Positions 35,372-44,167 of a stretch of DNA of 64,000 nt are shown piece after piece. Source of the DNA: an uncultured Pontibacter sp. (GTDB lineage: Bacteria > Bacteroidota > Bacteroidia > Cytophagales > Hymenobacteraceae); assembly GCF_947492645.1 (NCBI RefSeq), contig NZ_CANLMZ010000006.1:434001-498000 (forward strand). The letters run 5' to 3'. Below the pieces are notes generated by a model. It searched no databases and was not told where the DNA came from. It saw nothing but the letters and a program-made list of their open reading frames with translations. The translations under genes were made by a program, and so were the position numbers. Numbering within the stretch: position 1 is the stretch's first letter; every line of letters starts with the position of its first letter.

Positions 35372-36049
35372 TTAAAGATCTATATTAGGGATATAAACCA
35401 CGTTTTTTACCCAGCTCAACTGCTTCAGGTACTCAAGTGTAATTGGCTTAATACCAGAGTCCATTTCTATAAACTGGCGGGCCATCTCGTTTCTGCCCTT
35501 CCTGGATACATTCATGGTGGCTATGTTGCAATCATCATGGGCTAGTACCGATGCAATAAAAGCTATACTTCCGCGCATATCGGCAGCATCAATAATAAGT
35601 GTGTGCAGCGTAGCCGAGAAACTTGCCGAAAAGCCGTCTACTTCCACAATATTGATGACACCTCCACCCCTGCTCTGGCCAATCACTTCAACCTCTCTGT
35701 CTCCTGCCTTCAGGTTTAGCTTAATAGTATTAGGGTGCATGGTAGAGGCATTGCCTACTGACTTGAAGGTATACTTCAGCCCACGCTCTTTTGCATGGTC
35801 AAAGGCTTCTTTAATGCGCTTGTCGTCCGTTTTGAAATCCAGTAAACCGGCTACAATTGCCCGGTCGCTGCCATGGCCTTCGTAGGTTCGGGCAAACGAG
35901 TTGTAAAAGGTAATAATAGCCTCTTCCGGGGCTGCTCCCAATATCCGAATGGCTGCACGGGCTATGCGTACCACACCAGCTGTATGTGAACTCGAAGGTC
36001 CAATCATTACAGGACCTATCATATCAAAAACGCTACTTTTTTCAGCCAT
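35372..36049 (-). CDS. sdaAB: L-serine dehydratase, beta subunit
   Basis: 225 residues matching the beta chain of the iron-sulfur L-serine dehydratase (serine to pyruvate and ammonia): start SVFDMIGPVMIGPSSSHTAG, RTYEGHGSDRAIVAGLLDF, and a C-terminal ACT domain (about 148-222, LIIDAADMRGSIAFIASVLA). In Bacteroidota and Firmicutes the alpha chain carries the cluster ligands; it is not in this window. It precedes the tolC-like gene by 15 bases and has a -7 promoter element upstream. ACT domains often bind serine and could regulate activity. Confidence 0.9.
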   Translation of the reverse strand: MAEKSSVFDMIGPVMIGPSSSHTAGVVRIARAAIRILGAAPEEAIITFYNSFARTYEGHGSDRAIVAGLLDFKTDDKRIKEAFDHAKERGLKYTFKSVGNASTMHPNTIKLNLKAGDREVEVIGQSRGGGVINIVEVDGFSASFSATLHTLIIDAADMRGSIAFIASVLAHDDCNIATMNVSRKGRNEMARQFIEMDSGIKPITLEYLKQLSWVKNVVYIPNIDL

Positions 36050-36083
36050 AGAGAGTTACCAATCGAAGAAATATCGTAAAAAT

Positions 36084-36091
36084 CAAATTTA
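36084..36091 (-). promoter_or_regulatory. -7 element of the sdaAB-tolC-adaptor-gpsA unit
   Basis: Minus strand TAAATTTG, an exact TAnnTTTG, 35 bases upstream of sdaAB. The -33 position holds CTGC, a poor match. Confidence 0.45.
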
Positions 36092-36338
36092 AGAATTAAC
36101 TGCCAGTTTTGCAGTATTAGCATGCTAAAATAGCTTTATTTCTACAAATCGCTCTGTTTATTCTACTAATCAGCGTTATACTTCTAGCAAGCCGGCATTT
36201 GTGCAGACGAGCCATGTTGCTGCTCAGCTATTTAATCCATGCTACCGATCCGCCACTTTAAGTTTATGAGCCTTAATAAGGCAATTGATGTCGTTAAATT
36301 TAAGATATATGGCCCGGTGGTGCAGTTAATTTAGTTAA

Positions 36339-36368
36339 TTTGCAGTAAGTTTTATAATCGTACACTTG
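36339..36368 (+). promoter_or_regulatory. Promoter of the tryptophan dioxygenase gene
   Basis: TTTG-N18-TACACTTG: perfect -33 and one mismatch at -7. The start codon follows after only 14 bases, suggesting a very short leader. Confidence 0.5.
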
Positions 36369-36382
36369 TTAAAGCGCTTTAA

Positions 36383-37348
36383 ATGGAGCATGCATTTAAA
36401 CCAGAAGTACTGGAGCAACTAAAAAGACTGGAAGAAAAGTATGTGCCGCTGGGTCAGGACCTCGCGGCTTACCTGGAGGGTCTTTATTACACAAACTTTG
36501 TTAATTACTGGGATTATATTCACCTGGACACGCTGCTTAGCCTTCAGAACCCGCGCACAAATATTCCGGACGAAAAGATATTTATCATCTACCACCAGAT
36601 AACAGAGTTATACTTTAAGCTTTGCCTGGAAGAGTATAAACAAATTGCAGAGGATAAAGACATTACGTTAGAGTGGCTCACCAAACGCGTGATACGCATA
36701 AACCGCTACTTCGACAACCTGATCAACTCTTTTGATGTGATGGTGGATGGCATGGACCCGAAGCAGTTTTTGCAGTTCAGGATGGCGCTGATGCCAGCAA
36801 GCGGTTTCCAGTCGGCACAGTACCGTATGATAGAGATAGCCTCTACGGATTTGCGCAACCTGGTGGCAAAAGACAAAAGAGCCATACTTGGCCTGCAAAG
36901 CACGCAGGAAGAAATGATCGGGTGTATTTACTGGAAAGAAGGTGCTACGGAGGTGGCTTCTGGTGCTAAAACGCTGACGCTGCTGCAATTTGAAGAAAAA
37001 TACACCGACACGTTAATTAAATTCGCTAAACAGTACGAGCATACTAACCTTTGGAGTGTTTACAAGCGCTTACCCGAGGCTGACCAGCAAGATGCGAAGC
37101 TTATAAAAGCCATGCGTGCCTTAGACAGCAATGTAAACGTTAACTGGCCGCTGATGCATTATAAATCGGCAGTACGTTACCTGCAACGCGACCCGGATGT
37201 AATTGCTGCCACAGGCGGTACAAATTGGATGAAGTACCTGCCTCCAAAATTTCAGAAACGTATTTTTTACCCCGAGCTCTGGAGCGAACAGGAAATTGAA
37301 GAATGGGGAAAAGGCTGGGTAGATAAAGTGCTGAACGGCGATATTTAA
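36383..37348 (+). CDS. kynA: Tryptophan 2,3-dioxygenase family protein
   Basis: Heme enzyme family opening the indole ring of tryptophan to N-formylkynurenine. 321 residues with the family segments YTNFVNYWDYIHLDTLLSLQ, IIYHQITELYFKL (active-site His71), FRMALMPASGFQSAQYRMIE (substrate carboxylate Arg), HYKSAVRYLQR in the heme-ligand region, and TGGTNWMKYL. It is a variant with a less conserved ligand region than the Xanthomonas enzyme, so some doubt about the exact substrate remains. No kynureninase or kynurenine monooxygenase is adjacent; a separate FAD oxidoreductase follows but is not KMO-like. Confidence 0.85.
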   Translation: MEHAFKPEVLEQLKRLEEKYVPLGQDLAAYLEGLYYTNFVNYWDYIHLDTLLSLQNPRTNIPDEKIFIIYHQITELYFKLCLEEYKQIAEDKDITLEWLTKRVIRINRYFDNLINSFDVMVDGMDPKQFLQFRMALMPASGFQSAQYRMIEIASTDLRNLVAKDKRAILGLQSTQEEMIGCIYWKEGATEVASGAKTLTLLQFEEKYTDTLIKFAKQYEHTNLWSVYKRLPEADQQDAKLIKAMRALDSNVNVNWPLMHYKSAVRYLQRDPDVIAATGGTNWMKYLPPKFQKRIFYPELWSEQEIEEWGKGWVDKVLNGDI

Positions 37349-37513
37349 TTTTAAAAAAGTATAAGGTAAGCATTTGGCCGCGCAGTTTATTTTAGCTGCG
37401 CTCCCTTATCTTTATGCTCACTTCGAACCAGCTACACGTTATACTTGTTGCTAAGCAGATATTAACAAAACTATCAAAATAGGTTTAAGGCTAACTACCT
37501 TACCCATCACAAC

Positions 37514-39094
37514 ATGAGAAAAAAAGAACTTGACCTGGTGTTAGCACCAGAGGTTGCCTTTGATGCAGCACAATTAGAGCACGAAATCTTTAAAAGTGCC
37601 AGTTTAAATCCAAAAGATGTTACGTATGTGCACCGGGTAAAGCGCTCTATTGATGCGCGTGGCAGGCAGGTATTGGTGCGTGTTCGCGCTGATTTATACT
37701 TAGACAATCCTCCTGCCGGTGTAACCTCTCCTATTTATACTTACCCAGATGTCAGCCATGCGAAGCAGGTGGTAATTGTTGGCGCCGGACCTGCCGGTTT
37801 GTTTGCTGCCTTGCGTTGCATTGAGCTTGGCCTTAAACCAATTGTGCTGGAGCGAGGCAAAGACGTGCGCAGCCGCCGCCGCGACCTGGCTGCCATCAAC
37901 AAAGAGCATACTGTTAACCCAGACTCAAATTACTGTTTCGGCGAAGGCGGTGCAGGTACTTACTCTGATGGGAAACTTTATACCCGATCTAAGAAACGTG
38001 GTGACCTGGAGCGTATACTGCAGATTTTTGTACAGCATGGCGCTACACCAGACATTCTATTTGATGCCCACCCGCATATCGGCACCAACAAGCTTCCTAA
38101 AATTATAGAGGCTATCCGCGAAACTGTTCGTGAGGCCGGCGGCGAAGTGCACTTTGATCAACGCGTTTCTGATTTTATACTTGAGCAGGATGAGATGCGC
38201 GGTGTGGTGACTTCCGATGGGCATACCTATTTAGGCGAGTCAGTTATACTTGCTACGGGGCACAGCGCCCGCGACATTTTTGAGTTGCTGCATACAAAAG
38301 GCATTACCATAGAGGCCAAGCCTTTTGCAATGGGCGTTCGCGTAGAGCATCAGCAACGACTTATAGATAGTATACAGTATAAGTGCGAAGACCGCGGCCC
38401 ATACTTGCCGGCATCGTCTTACGCGCTTGTGCACCAAACACATTATAATAACAAGCAGCGCGGCATTTTCTCTTTCTGTATGTGTCCCGGTGGCTTCATC
38501 GTGCCATCAGCAACGGCACCCGGCGAGGTTGTAGTCAATGGGATGTCTCCGAGCCGCCGCGACTCCCGTTTTTCAAATTCGGGTATTGTAGTTGCCATCG
38601 AGCTGGAAGATATGGAGCTTGACAAGTATGGCCCTCTGGCAGGGTTACGCATGCAGCAGGCGCTGGAGCAAAAAGCCTGTGAAATGGCTGGCGGTACACA
38701 AGCTGCACCAGCCCAGTTGCTAAAAGACTTTACAAACAGGAAAAAGAGTAAGGATTTACTGGAAACATCTTACCAGCCAGGTTTGGTTTCTGTAGACATA
38801 AACCAGCTTTTTTCAGAAGAAATGGCATATCGCCTGCGTGAGGGCTTCAAGGCGTTTGGAAACAAGATGCGCGGATATTTAACAAACGAAGCTCAGATTG
38901 TAGGCGTGGAAAGCCGCACCTCTTCTCCTGTTCGGGTACCTAGAAACCGTGAAACTTTAGAGCACGTTAGCATAAAAAGACTGTACCCTTGCGGTGAAGG
39001 CGCCGGCTATGCCGGGGGTATTGTATCAGCGGCAATGGACGGTGAGCGTTGTGCTGAGATGGCCGCTTTAAAAGCAGGTGTGCAAGTGGGCTAG
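37514..39094 (+). CDS. FAD-dependent dehydrogenase (COG2509-type)
   Basis: 526 residues with an N-terminal domain of about 85 residues (RKKELDLVLAPEVAFD, HRVKRSIDARGRQVLVRVRA) followed by the dinucleotide site VVIVGAGPAGLFAALRC (about 91-107), NYCFGEGGAGTYSDGKLYTR, an ATGHSA motif and the closing YPCGEGAGYAGGIVSAAMDG. This is the layout of the uncharacterised FAD-dependent dehydrogenase group COG2509. The reaction is unknown; geranylgeranyl-reductase-like enzymes are distant relatives. It starts 165 bases after the dioxygenase gene and probably has its own promoter. Confidence 0.85.
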   Translation: MRKKELDLVLAPEVAFDAAQLEHEIFKSASLNPKDVTYVHRVKRSIDARGRQVLVRVRADLYLDNPPAGVTSPIYTYPDVSHAKQVVIVGAGPAGLFAALRCIELGLKPIVLERGKDVRSRRRDLAAINKEHTVNPDSNYCFGEGGAGTYSDGKLYTRSKKRGDLERILQIFVQHGATPDILFDAHPHIGTNKLPKIIEAIRETVREAGGEVHFDQRVSDFILEQDEMRGVVTSDGHTYLGESVILATGHSARDIFELLHTKGITIEAKPFAMGVRVEHQQRLIDSIQYKCEDRGPYLPASSYALVHQTHYNNKQRGIFSFCMCPGGFIVPSATAPGEVVVNGMSPSRRDSRFSNSGIVVAIELEDMELDKYGPLAGLRMQQALEQKACEMAGGTQAAPAQLLKDFTNRKKSKDLLETSYQPGLVSVDINQLFSEEMAYRLREGFKAFGNKMRGYLTNEAQIVGVESRTSSPVRVPRNRETLEHVSIKRLYPCGEGAGYAGGIVSAAMDGERCAEMAALKAGVQVG

Positions 39095-39219
39095 CGCATT
39101 TTATATTTGAGCAGGACTACATCGGCACTTTATCCGTAAGTATAAATTCGTACATGTGCTGTTAATATTTTTAGTGGCAGTACATATTTTAAATTGTAGT
39201 TTGATAAAAGCAGAGATAG

Positions 39220-39582
39220 ATGAAAAAGACAGTTGTTGTGGGAGCTACTGATAACCCATCCCGTTATGCATATAAAGCTGTACATCGTTTGCAGCAACAT
39301 GGCCATGAGGTAGTTCCGGTAGGCATCCGTAAATCTGAAGTTGGAGGCCAGCCTATTGTTACAGACCTGAGCCAGCCTATTGCTAGTGTTGATACGGTTA
39401 CCTTGTATGTGGGGCCTCGTAACCAACCTTATTGGTATGATTACATTCTTTCGTTAAAGCCGAAGCGCATTATATTTAACCCAGGCACAGAAAACCACGA
39501 ATTTGAGCAAATGGCTGCTGATGCTAACATCGAGACCTTGCACCATTGTACGCTGGTGATGCTGGCAACAGATAGCTATTAA
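39220..39582 (+). CDS. CoA-binding domain protein (YccU-like)
   Basis: 120 residues forming a single Rossmann-type CoA-binding domain (CoA_binding_2): VVVGATDNPSRYAYKAV, then HGHEVVPVGIRKSEVGG, VTLYVGPRNQPYWYDYILSLKPKRIIFNPGTENHEFEQMA. E. coli YccU is the known relative, of unproven role; CoA binding is an inference from the family. Cys and His in the C-terminal HHCTLVM could act in regulation. It is monocistronic with a weak terminator hairpin 90 bases downstream. Confidence 0.82.
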   Translation: MKKTVVVGATDNPSRYAYKAVHRLQQHGHEVVPVGIRKSEVGGQPIVTDLSQPIASVDTVTLYVGPRNQPYWYDYILSLKPKRIIFNPGTENHEFEQMAADANIETLHHCTLVMLATDSY

Positions 39583-39670
39583 AAAATTTGACAGAAGGTA
39601 TAACCTCCGTTAAATAGCATCGTATAAAGAATAAATATCAAGCAGATGGCATTTGTTGTCTATGCTTAAA

Positions 39671-39701
39671 AAAGAAGGAATCTGCTAAAGATTCCTTCTT
39701 T
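39671..39701 (+). terminator. Terminator after the CoA-binding protein gene
   Basis: 12-bp perfect stem AAAGAAGGAATC / GATTCCTTCTTT with a 7-base loop and TTT following. It lies between two convergent genes and may serve both. Confidence 0.75.
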
Positions 39702-39747
39702 CGTTTTATGGCTTTCCTGTTTTGCAAGTGCTGTAGCCGCCATCAAT

Positions 39748-40578
39748 TTAAAGTTTGCTTTCTTTCCATTCACCTTCCTCTTCTTCCATCTGGTAGCGCA
39801 TGGTGGCAGCAAGGGCTTTATCTGGTAAAATGCTTGAGCTTGTAGCTTGCAGTTTATTCATCAGGCCGCTTACGACTTTTGCTTCGCCATTCATGAGTGC
39901 ATTATAGCCATCCAGCGCTACTTCGGCGGGTTCTGAAAGCTGGCCATGTGCTGCCCTGGTATGAGCTGCCCCTGCTCTCCTGAAGAACATGGTATTGCTG
40001 GCACCCGGGCATAAGGCTGTTACAGTAATGCCTGTATCTTTCAACTCGTTTGTAAGTGCCTCTGAAAAAGAAAGTATAAATGCTTTGGTGGCACCGTAGA
40101 TTGCCATCAGCGGGGCAGGCATCAACGAAACAATAGAGGCAACATTCAATATTTTCCCTTCGCCTTTGCGTTTCATGTCTTTGAGGAAGTGCTTGGTAAG
40201 CTCTACCGGTGAGTTTACGTTAAGCTGAATAATAGCCAGTTCCCTGTCAAGATCCGTTTCGTAAAAGAACCCGTGTATGCCTGCCCCTGCATTGTTTACA
40301 AGTATATCCACGTGTATGCCGCTTTCTTTAACCTGCTGGTAAACTTCGCCTGCAACGCCTGGTTGTGCCAGGTCGGCGGTTATAATGCATACATGCTGCA
40401 GTTGATGCTTATCCTGTAGTTTGTAACCAAGTTTACGTAGGCGCTCTGTGCTCCGGGCCACCAGTACCAGGTTATAGCCATCTCTGGCAAACAATTTGGC
40501 GAACTCCATTCCAAAACCATTCGAAGCCCCGGTAATCAGTACTGTTTTTTGCTTGTTTTCAGCTTGATTTGTTCTCAT
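39748..40578 (-). CDS. Short-chain dehydrogenase/reductase (DltE-like type)
   Basis: 276 residues: TGASNGFGMEFAKL, ADLAQPG, NNAGAGIHGFF, Ser in NVASIVSLMPAP, Tyr-x3-Lys in MAIYGATKAFILSFSEAL, then CPGASNTMFFRRAG. The pattern matches the SDR group annotated as DltE-like or YqjQ-like oxidoreductases. The C-terminal GLMNKLQATSSSILPDKAL is the usual extension of that group. Substrate unknown. Monocistronic with a terminator on the far side; neighbours are unrelated. Confidence 0.86.
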   Translation of the reverse strand: MRTNQAENKQKTVLITGASNGFGMEFAKLFARDGYNLVLVARSTERLRKLGYKLQDKHQLQHVCIITADLAQPGVAGEVYQQVKESGIHVDILVNNAGAGIHGFFYETDLDRELAIIQLNVNSPVELTKHFLKDMKRKGEGKILNVASIVSLMPAPLMAIYGATKAFILSFSEALTNELKDTGITVTALCPGASNTMFFRRAGAAHTRAAHGQLSEPAEVALDGYNALMNGEAKVVSGLMNKLQATSSSILPDKALAATMRYQMEEEEGEWKESKL

Positions 40579-40661
40579 AGGTTGTATTTTAATTTCCAGT
40601 ATATCATCTTATTTACCTCTTTGGGTAAGTTTAAGTTGTATCTGACAGAAACCATAAGCAT

Positions 40662-40701
40662 AAAAAAGGCCTCCATAAAAAATTGAATGGAGACCTTTTT
40701 T
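40662..40701 (-). terminator. Terminator of the ybbA-ybbP unit
   Basis: 15-bp stem with one mismatch, arms AAAAAAGGCCTCCAT and ATGGAGACCTTTTTT, loop of about 10 bases, 20 bases past the stop of ybbP on the minus strand. Confidence 0.82.
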
Positions 40702-40720
40702 GCTGATAAGAAGTATAAAT

Positions 40721-43300
40721 TTAAGCTTCCCGGCGAAGAACTTCCAGCGGCGGCCTGTTCAGGATGCCCCGGCTGTTAAGCATACCGATGAAAACAGTTA
40801 AAGCCGTTATTCCTATAAAAACCGGCAGTAGCGGCAAAAAGTCAGGCACAAAATTTACCTCGAAGCTAAATACGGCCAGGGCCCAACTAGCTGCAACCGA
40901 AAGTATAACGCCCGTGCCGGCAGCCAAGGCACCCAGCAACAAATACTCAAATGCATTTATACTTAAGATCTGCTTTCGGCTGGCACCCAGCGTGCGGAGC
41001 AGCACACTTTCCTGCACCCGCTGAAACTTGCTTATATTGATGGAGCCAATGAGCACCAATATACCTGTGATGATGCTGAACAAAGCCATAAACCGGATAA
41101 CAAAGGATATTTTGCCCAGTATGTCATCCAGGGTTTGCAGTATAAGGTCTAAATCAATGGCAGATACGTTAGGAAAACGTTTAACCAGATTTTGTTGAAA
41201 CGCTGCAGATTGCGCCGTTGAGTCGGTGCGGGTCATGAGTACGTGAAACTGCGGTGCTTCTTCCAGCACGCCTTTCGGAAAAACTACCAGGAAATTGCTT
41301 TGCACACGGTTCCACTCCACCTCCCGTAAATGGTTGACAACAGTAGTAACCAGAGCACCCTGCACGTTAAACACCAGCGTATCCCCTAGTTCAACTTTAA
41401 GCCTTTCAGCATATCGATCCTCCAGGGAAATAGGTACAGGTGCCGTTGGGTTTGTAACTGTGCCCTGCCAGGTTCCTTCCACTTCTTTTTCAGAGCTTAT
41501 AAGGCTGTCTCGGTAAGTGACACGGTACTCCCGGGTATAAGCCCAATCTGGTATGCCAAGTGTGGTGTCTTCGCGCACATCGGCGGCACGCAAGCCATTC
41601 ATCTCCTCTAAGCGCATGGTAACAACGGGCACATACTGCAGCAGCGGTAAGCCAGCGTCCTGTGTAACACGGGCTACTTCTTCTTTCTGTGCATTCTGTA
41701 TGTCAAATAAAACCAGGTTAGGTTGGTTCTCGCTTCCGGCAATGGCTACTTCGCTTAGCAGCAGCCGCTGCATCAGGAATAGCGTGGAGATCAAGGCCGT
41801 TCCTAGTCCGATGGATACTGTTAATAGCAACGTCTGGTTGTTAGGCCTGTATAAGTTTGCAAGACTTTGGCGCCATACATAGCCCCAGCTTACCGGGAAA
41901 AATCTTTTCACAAACCACATCATAGCTCTGGCCAATAAGGCAAGTACCAGAAAGGCAACTATAACGCCACCCGTAAAAGCCAGCGCACGCAACCAGGTGT
42001 TAAGCTGGAAATAAGCAAACACAAAAATGAAAGCAAGTATAAGAACGTATACCGCCCAGCGTACTTTGTCTTTTTGTGAGGTAAGATGCTCTACACCGGC
42101 ACGTAAGGTTATTAGCGGCGACACGTTACGAATGGTAAGCAAAGGCAGCAAAGCAAACAGCACCGCCACTACCAGGCCAATGGCTATACCCTCCAGTATG
42201 GCTAACCACGACACGGCAACTGTCACCTCAACAGGCAAAAACGTACGGAACAGTTCGGGCAAGTATAATTGTATCAGGCTGCCAAGTATGGCCCCTACTA
42301 CAGAGCCTATCAATCCCATCGCCATCACCTGGAAAAGATAAATCAGGAACGCCTGCTTGCCGCTTACGCCCAGGCAGCGAAGCACACCTATAGTTGCCAG
42401 CTTTTCGCGGATGTATACGTGTACCGCACTTGCCACCCCCACACAACCTAGGAGTAATGCCACAAAACCAACCAGGGCGAGAAAACTTGCGAGGTCTTCG
42501 TAGGCCTTGCCCGTGCCTTCTTTTCTGCTGTTAACGGTGTCAAAACCAAAGCCTGCTTCTTCAAATCGCGGTTCTAGTTTCTTTACCAGTTTATCGGCAT
42601 CTGTAGTTTCAGGCAGTTTATAATAGTGATAATAGTTGATGCGGCTGCCCTTTTGCAGCAAACCGGTTTCTTCTAAATAATGGCGTGGTATATAAACAGC
42701 AGGCGCTATGGTGGCTGTCATAGCGGTTTGGCCCGGTATTCTGTGCAGGGCTCCGGCAATCTCAAAAGTTGAGTTTCCTACTTTAATGGAGTCGCCGGGT
42801 TTTGTGTTATACTGAAGTAGCAGCGTATGGTCTACTAAAGCTTTGCGGCCTTCTTCCCGGAACGCTTTGCTGGCACTTTGGGGTTCTGTTTCAATTGCGC
42901 CATAGTATGGAAAACCGCCCTGTTCCAGGGCCCTTACCTGCACAAGCCTCGTTCCCTGGGATGCCTGGAAAAACACCATGGATACAAAGCGTACTTCATC
43001 CGAGCGGTCTCCGGTCAAAGCAAGCGAATCCAGGAGCTGCTGCATTTTGGGTTCTATCTCTTTGTTGGAGGCAACCACCAGGTCAGCTCCTATCAAAGAT
43101 TTTGCTTGCTTGTCGATGTCGGTGCGCAGGTTATCCGAAAAAGAGTTGATGGCCACAAGGGCTGCAATGCCCAGTACGATAGAAGAGATGAACAATGCCA
43201 GCCTGCCCCTGTTGCGGCGGCTGTCGCGCCAGGCCATTTTGAGGAGCCAACGCAGGTTTAGCGGCCTTTTTTTATTTAGATGTATGATGGTATCGGACAC
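40721..43300 (-). CDS. ybbP: FtsX-like ABC transporter permease (YbbP-like)
   Basis: 859 residues with two FtsX permease units. N-terminal RDSRRNRGRLALFISSIVLGIAALVAINSF is the YbbP signature (first helix), then a periplasmic domain, helices at about 265-390, four more near 415-500, a second periplasmic domain and the final helix set ending PPLEVLRRE. YbbP-type permeases pair with the ATPase YbbA (LolCDE/MacB superfamily) and are suspected of moving lipids or lipoprotein-like substrates; no transport assay is settled. It follows ybbA by 36 bases on the same strand. Confidence 0.88.
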   Translation of the reverse strand: MSDTIIHLNKKRPLNLRWLLKMAWRDSRRNRGRLALFISSIVLGIAALVAINSFSDNLRTDIDKQAKSLIGADLVVASNKEIEPKMQQLLDSLALTGDRSDEVRFVSMVFFQASQGTRLVQVRALEQGGFPYYGAIETEPQSASKAFREEGRKALVDHTLLLQYNTKPGDSIKVGNSTFEIAGALHRIPGQTAMTATIAPAVYIPRHYLEETGLLQKGSRINYYHYYKLPETTDADKLVKKLEPRFEEAGFGFDTVNSRKEGTGKAYEDLASFLALVGFVALLLGCVGVASAVHVYIREKLATIGVLRCLGVSGKQAFLIYLFQVMAMGLIGSVVGAILGSLIQLYLPELFRTFLPVEVTVAVSWLAILEGIAIGLVVAVLFALLPLLTIRNVSPLITLRAGVEHLTSQKDKVRWAVYVLILAFIFVFAYFQLNTWLRALAFTGGVIVAFLVLALLARAMMWFVKRFFPVSWGYVWRQSLANLYRPNNQTLLLTVSIGLGTALISTLFLMQRLLLSEVAIAGSENQPNLVLFDIQNAQKEEVARVTQDAGLPLLQYVPVVTMRLEEMNGLRAADVREDTTLGIPDWAYTREYRVTYRDSLISSEKEVEGTWQGTVTNPTAPVPISLEDRYAERLKVELGDTLVFNVQGALVTTVVNHLREVEWNRVQSNFLVVFPKGVLEEAPQFHVLMTRTDSTAQSAAFQQNLVKRFPNVSAIDLDLILQTLDDILGKISFVIRFMALFSIITGILVLIGSINISKFQRVQESVLLRTLGASRKQILSINAFEYLLLGALAAGTGVILSVAASWALAVFSFEVNFVPDFLPLLPVFIGITALTVFIGMLNSRGILNRPPLEVLRREA

Positions 43301-43336
43301 GAAGGTTAGTTTTGGTGATTTGCGTTATCTAAAAAA

Positions 43337-44041
43337 TCAGCGTTGAACATTGCCTACCGAAGAAGTAAATTGATCAGATACAACAGTACCTCCCTTAATG
43401 CGGATGATACGATCAGTTTTCTCGGCCAGCTCCAGGTCATGTGTTACCAGTACAAGCGTAGTTCCGGTTTCGCGGTTCAGGTCAAATAACAGCTTCTCAA
43501 CCCGTTGGCCTGTTTCCTCATCTAAATTGCCTGTTGGCTCATCAGCAAAAAGTATGGCCGGCTTATTTGAGAAAGCACGCGCCAGCGAAACACGCTGCTG
43601 CTCTCCGCCTGATAATTGTGTGGGGTAATGATCATGCCGCTCAGCCAAGCCTACGCGCTCAAGCAACTCCATTGCCTGGCGGTGCACATTGCGCTCGCCC
43701 CGCAACTCTAGCGGCACCATCACGTTTTCGATGGCTGTTAAAGTAGGAATCAGCTGAAAGTTCTGGAATATAAACCCTACGTACTGGTTGCGCACCTGCG
43801 CCCGCTCATCTTCAGATAGATTGTCCAGCTTAACACCGTTTAGTATAACAGAGCCAGAGGACGCTCTGTCGAGCCCGGCGCAGAGGCCCAGTAATGTTGT
43901 TTTGCCACTACCGGATGGTCCTACAATGGCACAGGTGTCTCCGGCTTGAAGCGAAAAATTTATACCTTGCAGTACGGTTAGCGGATGCCCTCCGCTGTTG
44001 TAGGTCTTCTGGAGATCTTTGATGTCGAGTATAATGGACAC
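43337..44041 (-). CDS. ybbA: ABC transporter ATP-binding protein (YbbA-like)
   Basis: 234 residues: Walker A GPSGSGKTT, Q-loop IFQNFQLIPTLTA, signature LSGGEQQRVSLARA, Walker B ILFADEPTGNLDEETG and the switch His in VLVTHDLELAEKTD. This is the LolD/MacB-like ATPase group, and the neighbouring 859-residue permease identifies it as YbbA. It energises the permease encoded next. Divergent from the tesA-like gene, 126 bases apart, which reproduces the arrangement known in E. coli. Confidence 0.92.
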   Translation of the reverse strand: MSIILDIKDLQKTYNSGGHPLTVLQGINFSLQAGDTCAIVGPSGSGKTTLLGLCAGLDRASSGSVILNGVKLDNLSEDERAQVRNQYVGFIFQNFQLIPTLTAIENVMVPLELRGERNVHRQAMELLERVGLAERHDHYPTQLSGGEQQRVSLARAFSNKPAILFADEPTGNLDEETGQRVEKLLFDLNRETGTTLVLVTHDLELAEKTDRIIRIKGGTVVSDQFTSSVGNVQR

Positions 44042-44167
44042 AGATAGTAGGTTTAAGTAGTACGTTAATGTTCAGTTTGGCCGATAGCCTGTAAATATCA
44101 ATCAACAGGGGTTTTACGTTTATGTTTAACGCAAAGCCAAGTATAAATTTAAGAAAAACATGTGTAG

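Larger units (their letters stand above)
36050..36382. other. Divergent intergenic stretch between sdaAB and the tryptophan dioxygenase gene
   Basis: 333 bases without a coding frame of note. It contains the -7 element for sdaAB on one side and a full promoter for the dioxygenase at the other; the middle shows no repeat or recognisable RNA. Confidence 0.6.

Noticed and set aside
37380..37401. Hairpin after the tryptophan dioxygenase gene (GCGCAG / CTGCGC)
   Set aside because: Stem of six or seven pairs and no T run; too weak to call a terminator.
36383..39094. A kynurenine pathway cluster
   Set aside because: The FAD protein after the dioxygenase lacks the kynurenine monooxygenase pattern and resembles COG2509; no kynureninase is present.
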